From Branchiostoma belcheri (Eukaryota > Chordata > Leptocardii > Amphioxiformes > Branchiostomatidae), in assembly GCF_001625305.1 (NCBI RefSeq), contig NW_017803268.1, forward strand, positions 3,513,696-3,577,695: 64,000 nucleotides of DNA, read 5' to 3'. The notes under the pieces are model-generated. The model was given only the letters and a program-made list of their open reading frames with translations. It searched no databases and was not told where the DNA came from. Positions 23,395 to 36,100 of this stretch are shown one piece after another. A program made the position numbers and the translations under genes. Every line of letters starts with the position of its first letter. Position 1 is the stretch's first letter.

Positions 23395-23742
23395 TGTGTG
23401 TGCTTCCTCACATTTATAGTCATTATAACGTTGGAATATCAACATATTTCATTGTTTATTTGTTTATTTTGATTTTTCACAAAGTGAAAGGGAGGACAAA
23501 ACAGGTGCATACGCAACTTTACAAGTTGCCCTCCTCCATACAAAAATTAGGTAATAAATTCAATCAGGTATAAGATTCTTGTTGTTGTTGTTTTAACATG
23601 TTCACAGGGGACCTATGTGCCACGCCTCACGAAAACCGGGTGGACTGCGGCTGGGCTGGCATTGCTCCAGGAGAGTGTACCGGACTGGGATGCTGCTATG
23701 ATGATTCAGTTTGGGACACAATATGGTGTTTTCCCAAGATGG
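22882..23742 (+). other. Exons 1-2 of the polycystin-like gene: signal peptide and trefoil (P-type) domain
   Basis: Exon 1 (22,882-22,948) encodes MEAG followed by a hydrophobic signal sequence ([14 protein letters not shown]). Exon 2 (23,608-23,742) is one complete trefoil module. Its motifs run [22 protein letters not shown] and WCFPKM, with the cysteine spacing and Gly-Cys-Cys-x-Asp / Trp-Cys-Phe signature of P-type domains. Both exons end in phase 1. The start ATG is the first in frame, and no upstream ATG precedes the acceptor-like 'tcttcacag'. Confidence 0.85.
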
Positions 23743-23862
23743 GTGGGTAATACAGTGTATCTAAAATTTCCTGTTTTATTACTGTAACAGATAATGAATA
23801 TATCTATCTCTATCTCCATATCTATCTATATCGATATCTATCTATCTATCTATCTATCTCTA

Positions 23863-23912
<50 letters not shown>

Positions 23913-25298
23913 GATATATATATATATATATAGAGAGAGAGATCGAGAGATCGAGAGATCGATATAGATAGATACATAAATAGGTAGATAGATAGATGGA
24001 TGGATTGATTGATTGATTGATTGATAGATACATGTAGATAGATAGATGGATAGATAGGTAGGTAGGAGGGGTATCTATAATCTATGAAAAATATCGGCCT
24101 GACTGCGTGTATGTGCGTCTCGCTCTATGGCAATAATGTATATATTGTCTAATATATCTTTTTAATTTTTTTTCCTTTCTTAAAACACAGACGAAGATGA
24201 GTGCGCCACTGCAAATGGCGGCTGTGCACATCTCTGCACGAACACAGATGGAAGTTTCTTCTGTTCCTGTTTTGCTGGTTACAGCCTGAATGGCGATGGG
24301 TTCTCGTGTGACGGTAGGCATATTTTTTTGCAAACATTTTCTTCCTACAAGCACCATAAACATAAAGAAAATCCAGAAAATGTGTTTTGAGTTGTACTCT
24401 GTCTTACAAAGTTGGAAGAGTTGGTTATGACAGTAATTTTGACACGTTTTTCCTATGGTTTTCTTTTCATAATGTGCTTCAATTGATAACTAGCATGGTC
24501 TTTTATTCCCGTTGCTCAGGCCGTATGCTGTAATAATGCTTGTTTGTTTATTTCATATAATTAACACAGACGTGAATGAATGTGCTTCTGCAAATGGCGG
24601 ATGTGCACAGACTTGCACCAACAACGTGGGGAGTTTCCAGTGTTCTTGTGGAGTTGGCTACAGTCTTAATACCAACGGGTACTCATGTGACGGTAAGCAT
24701 TCCTTCAGCGGCTTTATTATGTTGTATCATATCAATAAAGCTCTAATAAGAATGTAATATTTGCTTTGTTTTACGTCGTTAGCTTTATCAACTGCAACAA
24801 AACTGCAACGCAACACCTTGCTTTCACAGTAGATACCATATGATCTTGAATATAACATGTAACAATCATATTTAGATACTGTTCTTCCCATGACCCAGGT
24901 TGTCTTGGCCCCAGCATTTTCTTATAGCCATTGTCTAAATTGGCAGGCCTGTCTACTATATGTCGTCAAACCAGGAGACACAGTACTAGTACAAAGCCGT
25001 AAACTGAAAACAGTATCTTGAGGTACGTGTATCTTGACAATTTGGAGGTACGTGTTTCTACCTTTCAAAGACAGTCACTGATTGTTTTTCTCTGTTTGTA
25101 CCACAGACGTGAACGAATGTGGTTCTGCGAACGGCGGATGTGCCCAGACTTGCACCAATACCATCGGGAGTTTCCAGTGCTCTTGTGGGGCTGGTTACAC
25201 CCTGCATGGCGGTGGGCTGTTGTGTAACGGTAGGCACAATGCATTCATGATCATTTTCAAAATGGCACTATCGACATCAATCGCCTAAAATTATTTTT

Positions 25299-25344
<46 letters not shown>

Positions 25345-28300
25345 TAATATATAAAATATTATTACAAAAATATTATACTTCACTCTTCATTGCCTTTATT
25401 TTCTATCTCCTCTGAAAAACATAACACTGTCCTTAATCATAATATTGTCTCCGAACAGCTAGTCACAATTTAGAATTCAAATATGTTTATGTCATACGAA
25501 GAAGATAATAAAGAACTGCAAACATTAAGACATATTAAAACTTGCAGATATGATGGGCCAGTTGGTAGTTATCAGGCTGTAACGGTAATCATTAGCATTT
25601 ATTATGCTGATGTTACGATAATGTTTTTACATTGATGGGTATAATCTCTATTTTTAACCGTGCCTAATTGTATACTGCAACGATACCTGTTGTTTAACAA
25701 ATTATCCCATTGAATCGACGCAGACGTGAATGAATGCTCCTCTGCGAATGGCGGCTGTGCAGAGACTTGCACCAACAGCCCCGGGAGTTTCCAGTGTTCT
25801 TGTGGAGTTGGCTACAGTCTGAATACCAATGGGTACTCATGTAACGGTAAGTATGTATTCAATTTTATTTATTATTGCATAAAATTGTAACATATTGACT
25901 TTGACTTTCACAAACGGTACTAAAATAGTCTATTATAACATATTATATTTTATATACCCATGTTGCCTTTGTCCGCCTGGCTAGATGTCTTTTAAGCCCA
26001 ACCAATAAATAAATACACTTTTCTAAAATCTTGTCATCACTTTTCTCTGTTTGAAACACAGACGTGAATGAATGTGCTTCTGCTAACGGCGGCTGTGCGC
26101 AGACTTGCACAAACAACGTGGGGAGTTTCGTGTGTTCATGTGGAGTTGGATACACTCTGAATGCCGGTGGGCTGTTGTGTGACGGTAGGCTTCTTTTGTT
26201 TTGTACGGATTCGCCCTCAAACATGGCACTAGATCATCATGAAACGTCAGCTCTAAAAAACTATAAAATATTATCACATATATTTTATATTTCCCTCTCA
26301 TCTCTAACATGAAAAAAAATTCATAACGTAGAAATATAAATATACATGTCATACGAAGCAAATAAAATAGAACTGCAATAAGTTTAATCAAGACCAAAAA
26401 AAAAACTTTTAGAAGAAGGGCCAGTTGGTCATGGGGCAAGTACATCTACTCGCACCTTTCGAGATTGTGATTGCAATTATTCAGCATTTCTTTAATGTTG
26501 CTGTTATGATAATGTATTTCCATTGGTTATCATACCCTTATTTTACCGGTACCTAATCGCAGGCTGTGATGAAACTTCTTTCTTGTTTATTTCTTCAATA
26601 GACGTGGATGAATGCGCAGTTGGCAATGGTGGCTGTACCCAGGCTTGCTCAAACACTGTCGGAAGTTTCGAGTGTGGCTGTGGGGGTGGCTACACCGTAG
26701 ATACCGGCGGGTTGTGTCACGGTAGGCGTCAGATGAATTATTTGACGTAGTCATCAAAATGAAAGTTCCAAGCAGATCTTACACATCAGCCCTCGGGCAT
26801 GTATATATTTACAATAAAGTTTGAATTCGTTGAATGGGTTTGTGAGATGTTGTGTTATAGTATGTCAAGAAAGTTTTGTTTTGCTTTGTACAGCAAATGA
26901 AGTTTTGAACTACACCAAAGATCTTACAGTTTTGTAAATCATGTGAAAGTGGTGTGGACCCTTGTAGCAGTAAGTAACATAGAGAACCGTCATTTTTACT
27001 GTTGCTTTACCCTAGCCTTTATCATATACAACCAAACCAATAAATAGATAAACATTTGTCTAAAAGTAAGCAAATATCTACACTACCAAGAACATATATC
27101 GGCTAATGTATCTTGGCACCATTTTTCCCCGTTTGGAACATAGACATAGACGAATGTGCCTCAGCAAATGGTGGCTGTGAACAGACTTGCACAAACACCA
27201 TCGGGAGTTTCCAGTGTTCTTGTGGGACTGGCTATATTCTCAATGGCGGTGGACTATTATGTGACGGTAGGCTTCTTTTTTATTTGTTTGTGCATTGTTA
27301 CAACAATTTTCTTTAAAGAGGGATCCATTAACATAAAACACTAATATACTATAATTTTTACTTCACTCCTTTTCTGTTTCTCTTCGAATATGGAGGTATA
27401 TAATTGCTTCGGATGTAAACTTCATGGTAAAAACTTTTTTCACCATGATATTATGACATTATATATAATAGTGTTTCATTTGATAAATCTAAGGGTAACA
27501 ACACTAATAAGTTTTTCCTTCCAACACAGACGTGAATGAATGTGCTTCTGCTAACGGTGGATGTGCCCAGACTTGCACTAACAACGTGGGGAGTTTCGTG
27601 TGTTCATGTGGAGTTGGCTACACTCTGCATGCCGGAGGGCTGCTTTGTGATGGTAAGCATTTCTTCAACACCTTTTTTTGAAGTGATAACATATAAATGA
27701 TATCAATAACATATCTATTATTCCTCGTAATTTAGTAAAGCTTCATGCTTTATATCTTTTGTTGGTATCTCCTTAGCCATTAAACTAAAGTGAAAACAAC
27801 TAATATAACATAGTCATTCTAGCCTCTCACACTAGATTCTATGACTATATAATACTGATAATTGTAGAATTATCTTACTGGGATTAATGTAAACATATTC
27901 CATTCTACGCCCTGTTTTTGTCCACAGGGCTACCTCTTTGAAAGAGCCATTGCCAGCTCTTTGGAGCAGCCCTGCCCATATGTCGTTTTACAGCCAAATC
28001 AACAAATAGTTGAGTAATATAAGCACTTAACAGAAGCAAAGTAAGAGTTAACCTAAGTGTAACATTGTAATAAGACTGATGACGGCATTTATGGGCTAAT
28101 ATATCTTAATACCACTTTTTTCTCTGTTCTGAGTATAGACGTGGATGAATGTGCCTCTGCGAATGGCGGGTGTGCCCAGGCTTGCACCAACACCATCGGG
28201 AGTTACAACTGTGGTTGTGGGCCTGGCTATACTTTGAATGGACAGACGTGTGACGGTAGGTTTCTTTTCTCTTGAATAGCGTTTCTTCATTGACGACAAA

Positions 28301-31300
28301 TACAAGAAGACAACTGCAGATCTTTATAGTCTACTACAATGCATGTTCCCCATCGTTATACACCTAAGCTGTACAGATAAATTTATATTTCTAATAAACT
28401 TAGTCAAACCTTCTATCAAGAAACATACCTGTTCTTACCCTTTTACCATTACTAAGAAACGAGAAGAAACCGAATTTACTTAATTGTATCTAGTTGACAA
28501 TGTATAAATGTAATATTATCTGCATTCCATTCTTTTGTTGTGATCTGTACTTAACCCGAGGGGTATGTGTACAATAAAGTCTTCATTCATTCAATAATGA
28601 TTATAGAAGAATGTGTACATTTTAGCCCCCCCCCCCATATGTAAGTCGCTTTCGCTTATGCATTACGTTCCATTTGTTTTGATACACAGACGTGGATGAG
28701 TGCGCTACTGCTAACGGCGGTTGTGAGCAGACGTGCACTAACAACATCGGCAGTTTTGTGTGTTCGTGTTCAGCTGGGTATAACTTGAACATTGACGGCT
28801 TTACATGTGGCGGTAAGCATTTTCCTCAAAAACTATTGAAACAGCCTCGTATCAAATAGCTGCTGTTTCTTTCATCGAAATGAGAGCTCTTTTACACATG
28901 ATATGCAAATGATGCAATATTCCAATCTTTCATTGCAATTTCATATTAGGCGTATTTCTGTAATGTAATTGAGTGTATCGCCTTTTAATAAACAATATAC
29001 TTAAATCCCTGTAAAGTCTAGCTGTTAACGTACAGTTTGAATTAAAAACTAGGAAATGCATTCTTTCTTTCTGTCTTAATGTTACTTTATGCTATGTTAT
29101 TTTATGTTACTCTTGTTATCATACAGCCTATTGTAGTTGTAGAAGACCATACAAAAGTCCTTGTACTTTTTTCTTGTGTCAATAAAGACTTCACTGTAGT
29201 CTGTGAGCAAGTCCCGGTCTGGAAGAACCATCCAACATAACTTACTGCATTCTCTATCGCTATACAGCCGCAGCATGTCCCGTGTTATCAGCCCCTACAA
29301 ACGGTGCAGTGACTGGAACTAACTTCTATCAAGATGTGGCAACGTTCACGTGTGATACTGGATACGACCTTGTGGGAAGTTCTTCATTAACTTGCCAAGC
29401 TGATACCACGTGGAGCGGAGCATCCCCTACTTGCACAGGTATGACAGTATAATTATTATCCACATTCTTTTCAAACCATTTCTTTGTCGAATGAAATGTT
29501 CAAAAATACAGTGACTATTCTTATCCATCAGGCAATGAGTGTCCGCTGCTGACAGCTCCTGCAAATGGTGCAGTAATTGGAACCAATTTCTATCAAGACG
29601 TGGCAACGTTCACGTGTGATACTGGATACGATCTTGTAGGAAGTTCCACAATAACTTGCCAAGCTGATGCTACATGGAGTGGGGCCGCCCCAACATGCAC
29701 ACGTACGATAGAGATTCATGGCTTTCAGTGTTAATGTGTGTTTCGTTTGATTGAGTCATTGCTTTTATTGAAACAATGATCTTCCTTCTATAAATCAAAG
29801 TGACTGTTCTGAAATTGTATCATCACTTCAATAGGGAAGGAGTGCCCACTACTGACAGCTCCTACAAACGGTGCAGTGACAGGATCAAATTTCTATCAAG
29901 ACGTGGCAACGTTCACGTGTGATTCTGGATACGACCTTGTAGGAGGTTCCACAATAACTTGTCAAGCTGATGCCACATGGAGTGGAGCTGTTCCAACATG
30001 CACACGTATGACTGGAGTAGACATGTCTTTTGTCGGTTAATTTTTGTCAAAACCAATCCTTTTTCTCTGTGGAAAGAATAGTATCAAATCATTCTTACTT
30101 TATTTTATAGGCAATCAGTGTCCGCTACTGACAGCTCCTACAAACGGAGCAGTGACTGGATCTAACTTCTATCAAGACGTGGTAACGTTCACGTGTGATT
30201 CTGGATACAACCTGGTAGGAAGTTCTACATTAACTTGCCAAGCTGATGCCACATGGAGTGCGGCCGCCCCAACATGCACACGTATGACTCGACTAGACAT
30301 GTCTCTTGATAGATATTTTGTCAGTTGATTTTTTGTCAAACCAATCCTCTTTCTCTGTGGAAAGTATAGTATAAAATTATTCTTACTTACTTTATTTTAT
30401 TTTATAGTCAATCAGTGTCCGCTACTGACAGCTCCTACAAACGGAGCAGTGACTGGAACTAACTTTTATCAAGACGTGGCAACGTTCACGTGTGATACTG
30501 GATACAACCTTGTAGGAAGTTCTACATTAACTTGTCAAGCTGATGCCACATGGAGTGGGGCCACTCCTACATGCACACGTATGGCAAGACATATCTTTAA
30601 ATGGATATTTTTGTCATCTGAAATTTTTCCCAAACCATTTTTTCTCTGTCAAAAAAATAGTATAAAAATTAATTCTCTATTCAATAGGTAATGAGTGTCC
30701 GCTACTGACAGCTCCTACAAACGGTGCAATGACTGGATCTAATTTCTATCAAGACGTGGCAACGTTCACGTGTAATTCGGGATACAACCTTGTTGGGAAT
30801 CCCACAATAACCTGCCAAGCTGATACCACATGGAGTGGAACCGTCCCAACATGCCAACGTATGAAAAAATCTTTGATACCAGTTTTTCTTTGCTTTTATT
30901 GTCTAATTGAGTCTTTCATTCAAATACAAACGTCTTCCTTGTTAAAAAGACTGTTCTAAACATATTTTCTTACTTTATTGAATAGGCAAGCAATGCCCAG
31001 TACTGACAGCCCCTGCAAACGGTGCGATGACTGGATCAAATTTGTATCAAGACGTGGTACAGTTCACGTGTGGTTCTGGATACGATCTTGTAGGGAATCC
31101 TTCAATAACTTGCCAAGCTGATGCCACATGGAGTGGGGCCGTCCCTACATGCCAACGTATGATAGAGACTCCCTAACTCGAATTTTGTTTTGGGTAGTAT
31201 GTGTGTTTCATTTGAGTCATTGATTGCATTAACAATGATCTAATCTTTGTAAAAGTTACTTGTATGAATTTTCATTATTATTTCATGTAACAGGTAAGCA

Positions 31301-33071
31301 GTGCCCGCTACTGACAGCTCCTGCAAACGGTGCAATGACTGGATCAAATTTTTACCAAGATGTGGCACAGTTCACGTGTGATACAGGTTACGATCGTGTA
31401 GGAAATGCTGCAGTAACTTGCCAAGCTGATGCCACATGGAGTGGAAACGTCCCAACATGCACACGTATGACTAGACATAATATATGTATATGAATTTTAT
31501 AATATTCTTGTCATTTGAGCTGTTTCTTTGAAAACCATTTTTTCTCGAATGGGATGAAGTCTATTCTCATATTGAACTCTTATAAATATTCTTATCTTAT
31601 TTAAAAGGCAAGCAATGCCCGCTACTGACAGCTCCTGCAAACGGTGCAGTGACTGGATCTAACTTCTATCAAGACGTGGCAGCGTTCACGTGCGATTCTG
31701 GATACGACCTGGTTGGGAATCCTGTATTAACATGCCAAGCTGATGCTACTTGGGATTTAACCGTTCCAATATGCACACGTATGTAAACGATTTTTTTATT
31801 TTTATTTTGCGTCTTTGATGATTTTTTCTTCGTTGAATAAATTGCTCTTAACATGTATTCTTACTTCATGCTATAGGCAAGCAATGCCCTGTACTGGCTG
31901 CTCCTTTGAACGGTGCAAAGATTGGATCTAACTTCTATCAAGACGTGTTGCAGTTTACGTGTGGCACTGGATACAATCTTGTAGGGAATCCCTCAATAAC
32001 ATGCCAAGCTGATGCCACATGGAGTGGGGCCGTCCCAACATGCCAACGTAAGATATTTTTGACGTTTAGATTTTTTTCAGATAATATATAAATATTTATC
32101 TAAATTACCGATTTCGTTTTAAAACTTATCTCCTTTATTGTTAAAGAGGTTGCTCTGAAACTTTTCTCTCTTTTAGCGGTGGAGTGCCCTCTACTGACAG
32201 CTCCTGTAAACGGTGGAATGACTGGATCCAATTTCTATCAAGACCTGGTGCACTTCACATGCATTCCTGGATACGAACTTGTTGGAAGTTCTTCCTTAGC
32301 ATGTCGAGCTGATGCCACATGGAGCGGAACCGTCCCAACATGCACACGTATGATAAAGGAAAAATATATTTTGCTGGGTTTGTCTTTCTTGTGTAATCGT
32401 CAATTTATATCGCATATTTGCAGTGCTTTTAAAGCGTCTTTTTTTCTGACCTAGGTATACAGTGCCCAGTTCTAGCAGCTCCTGCAACGGTGCAATTTCT
32501 GGGTCCAATTTCTACGAAGACATGGTACATTTCACATGCAACTCTGGATATGATCTTCTTGGACAGTCTAGTTTGACATGTCAAGCTGATACCACATGGA
32601 GTGCATCCGTCCCGTCATGCACACGTAGGATATTTTTTATTTATGTCTCATTGCAGAATTTCTGAGTGACATTTTGCCATTACGTTTGTACAGTTGCCTT
32701 TTTATGGATTTTGCTGTCATAAGGCATTACCTGAAAAATCGTCTCCAATCTTCCCCAGGTGTACAGTGCCCACTCCTGACAGCTCCTGCAAACGGTGCAC
32801 AAACAGGCTCCAATTTCTATCAAGACTCGATGTACTTCTCGTGCTATTCTGGATTCGATCTTGTTGGAAATTCTGTCATAACGTGTCAAGCTGATGCCAC
32901 GTGGACTGGGGCCGTCCCAACATGCACACGTGAGAAAATATACTTTGTGTATTTATGATAATTTAGATTTTCTATATTTTTTACAAGACCTTATATTTTT
33001 TTGTAGATGGAACAGTTTGAGATACCTCTTTTGANNNNNNNNNNNNNNNNNNNNNNNNNNNNNNNNNNNNN

Positions 33072-33121
<50 letters not shown>

Positions 33122-36100
33122 ATGATTAGAATATTTTTTTCTTTTGAATAGAATCTGTATTTTTTTACAAGCTATATTGAGTTTTGTAGACATGAAAGAG
33201 TTTCTAAAATCCCATTTTCACCGTGCTAGGCGTACAGTGTCCGCTGCTGACAGCTCCCGTGGACGGTGCAATGACTGGCAGTAATTACTACCAGGACATG
33301 GTGGAATTCACGTGCAATTCTGGATACGACCGCGTCGGAACCTCCAGTTTAACCTGCCAAGCTGATCGTACCTGGACTGGGGTTGCTCCAACCTGTACAC
33401 GTAGGTTATCAATTTAAATTTGCTCATACGATCTTCTGCAATGGTGTGCTGTATGTTTGTTTGTTTGTGTGTGTGTGTGCTACGCGTTCTATTTAAAAAA
33501 AAGATAGGAATTCTAGCATACACAACACCTAAAAATATTTCTTGCTTAACTAGGCGTGCAGTGCCCACAATTGACAGCTCCTGTAAATGGTGACATGACT
33601 GGCGGAAATTTCTACCAAGACGTGGTGCTGTTCACGTGCGATACAGGATACGAGCTTGTCGGCCTCAGCTCCAGCCTGACCTGCCAGGCTGACCGCACGT
33701 GGGATGGGACAGCCCCAAGTTGTACACGTAAGATTGACAACATCTTTGCTTACTATCAATAGTTTTAGAATTCTTTGAATTATTTCTCATATAAAAGTAA
33801 CAGAAAGTGAACTATCCTTCGCAACGTTGGGAGAATGACAACGATGAGAAAGTGAACCATCCAACACTAAACCAAGAAATTCAAAACATGATGAAGAGAA
33901 ATTATTTGAACAAAAATGCAATAAAGTTGGATGGTCCACAAAACAAAGGACAATAAAACATAATATGCTGATACTATCAACATTATTTCTGTTTAAAGAT
34001 TTACCATTGTTGTCAGTATAGATGTTGTTCTATTGTGTTTATTTTTTAATTTATCATACTATGTCTTTACTAGGCGTGGAGTGCCCAGCCCTGATAGCTC
34101 CTGTGAACGGCGAAATGACGGGATTTAATTTCTACCAAGACGTGATGCAGTTCTCGTGTGATTCTGGATATGACCTTATTGGGATCGTCAGTTTGACCTG
34201 CCAGGCTGATCGTACGTGGAGCGGGTCCACCCCAACGTGCACACGTAAGTTTAGCTCTGCCAAATATCACTCAGAAATCATTGTTTTCAAAATTGTACAC
34301 TGTCTATTAACTTGTGCCATGTAGGCAGCTAGACATTTGTATGCAAATTTATGGTAATTATTTTGCAAGACTGTTTTGCGGACTTGAAAGCACCCACATA
34401 CACGTCATAAGACAATGATATCTAAGGCGAATGTTGCATTTTAACATGGTAGTCTACTTCTCTTATAACCTTTATCAGGTGTGCAGTGCCCAGTGTTGCC
34501 GTCTCCCATGAATGGTGTTACGACTGGCCCCAACTTCTACATGGACACGGTTCACTTCACGTGTAACTTAGGATATTATCTGATCGGAGATTCCAGTTCC
34601 ACCTGTCGAGCAGATCAATCTTGGAGCAACAACGTCCCTTCATGCAGCGGTAGGGTGTTTTAAACAATCGTATTGATGGGTATTTGATGGGTATTAAAAC
34701 CTATAAATTCTAATGCGCTTCGCTTTCATTCCAAGTGCGTATCAGTGTCATCTCTTTGTTTTTTGCGGTTAGGTGGTGTTTAATTTGTAGTAACATTCGT
34801 GATAGACAATTTTGTAGTACAGTACAGTACTTTACCTTGTATGTCTTCTATCGTCATGTTGCCAATAAGTAAATTTCCGCTGTAAATTTTGCAGTAGTAT
34901 GTTCGTACTAAAAGTTAAACTGTTCAAACCAGCAATAAGCTATTTTCTGTATGTATATAAATATAAGTCTACTCATTATTGCCAAGCACATAGAACGTTG
35001 ATAATGTTTCATTCGATCATACATTCAATTACAATTTTCCTCATTGCAGACATCAATGAATGTTCAGCTGCAAATGGTGGCTGTGACCATGTGTGCACCA
35101 ACACCATCGGTACATTTCACTGCTCCTGCGTAACTGGCTACAATTTGAATGCAGACGGTGCTTCTTGTGATGGTAAGTAAGGTTATCTGTTCGTCCTAAA
35201 TTCGCACATGCATAAAATTGCTTGCATATAAAATGTGCAACATCACTCATTGTTTAATTGGTGATTGGCTAACTGATACTGCTACAAATCTTTAAAATTT
35301 TGTCCTTTTTTTCAGACATCAATGAATGTAACTTTGGAAACGGTGGCTGTCAACAAAACTGTATCAACCTCATCGGAAGCTTCCACTGCTCCTGTGGGAT
35401 TGGCTACGAGTTAAATAGTGATGGTTTCTCCTGTGATGGTTAGTATGTGCCGCACTGCATTGATAAAATTTGTAAATACATTTTAATTGTTCATGTACTG
35501 ACTTAATATATCACTGTATTGTGTCTGATCTAAAAAATTCATGGCATACATTTTCATGTTTACAACTTCATCTAACGTTTATTATTTCTAGAGATCCTGC
35601 GGTTGAAATCTGTTGCAGTTCTAGAGAAAAAATATATTACTTTCAGCAAGCAAATATTATGATAACTGTACATGAAGGTTAATGTTACATTTTGTTCTTG
35701 CAGATAAAGATGAGTGTTTCATTGCAAACGGTGGCTGTGATCAGACATGTTCCAACACCATCGGCAGTTTCTTTTGTTCCTGTGGGACCGGATACGTTTT
35801 GAACGGCAATGGATTTTTCTGCGATGGTACGCATGTTTTATATTGTTTTCAGTGCGCCTTTAATTTATGTTTCTGTTCCCGTAGTTAGTACTTAACGGAG
35901 AGCAGTTTCCTCTGTGTAATTTACAAGCTTACAGAATTATTTTCAATAAGAATCATTGTTAGATTTCTGAATACCTTCTAATATTTTCTATGCTCTGTGT
36001 GCGTGTCTACTTTTCTTGGGACACACTGTTGGAAAACATTGATCACTTTGCGATTTGTATATTTCTTTCCATTTATTATAAATCGTCAATAAAATAAAAT

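Noticed and set aside
29268-34649. Regularly spaced near-identical repeats that could look like a CRISPR-type array
   Set aside because: The repeats are 171-nt protein-coding sushi exons with splice sites and cysteine pattern, in eukaryotic DNA.
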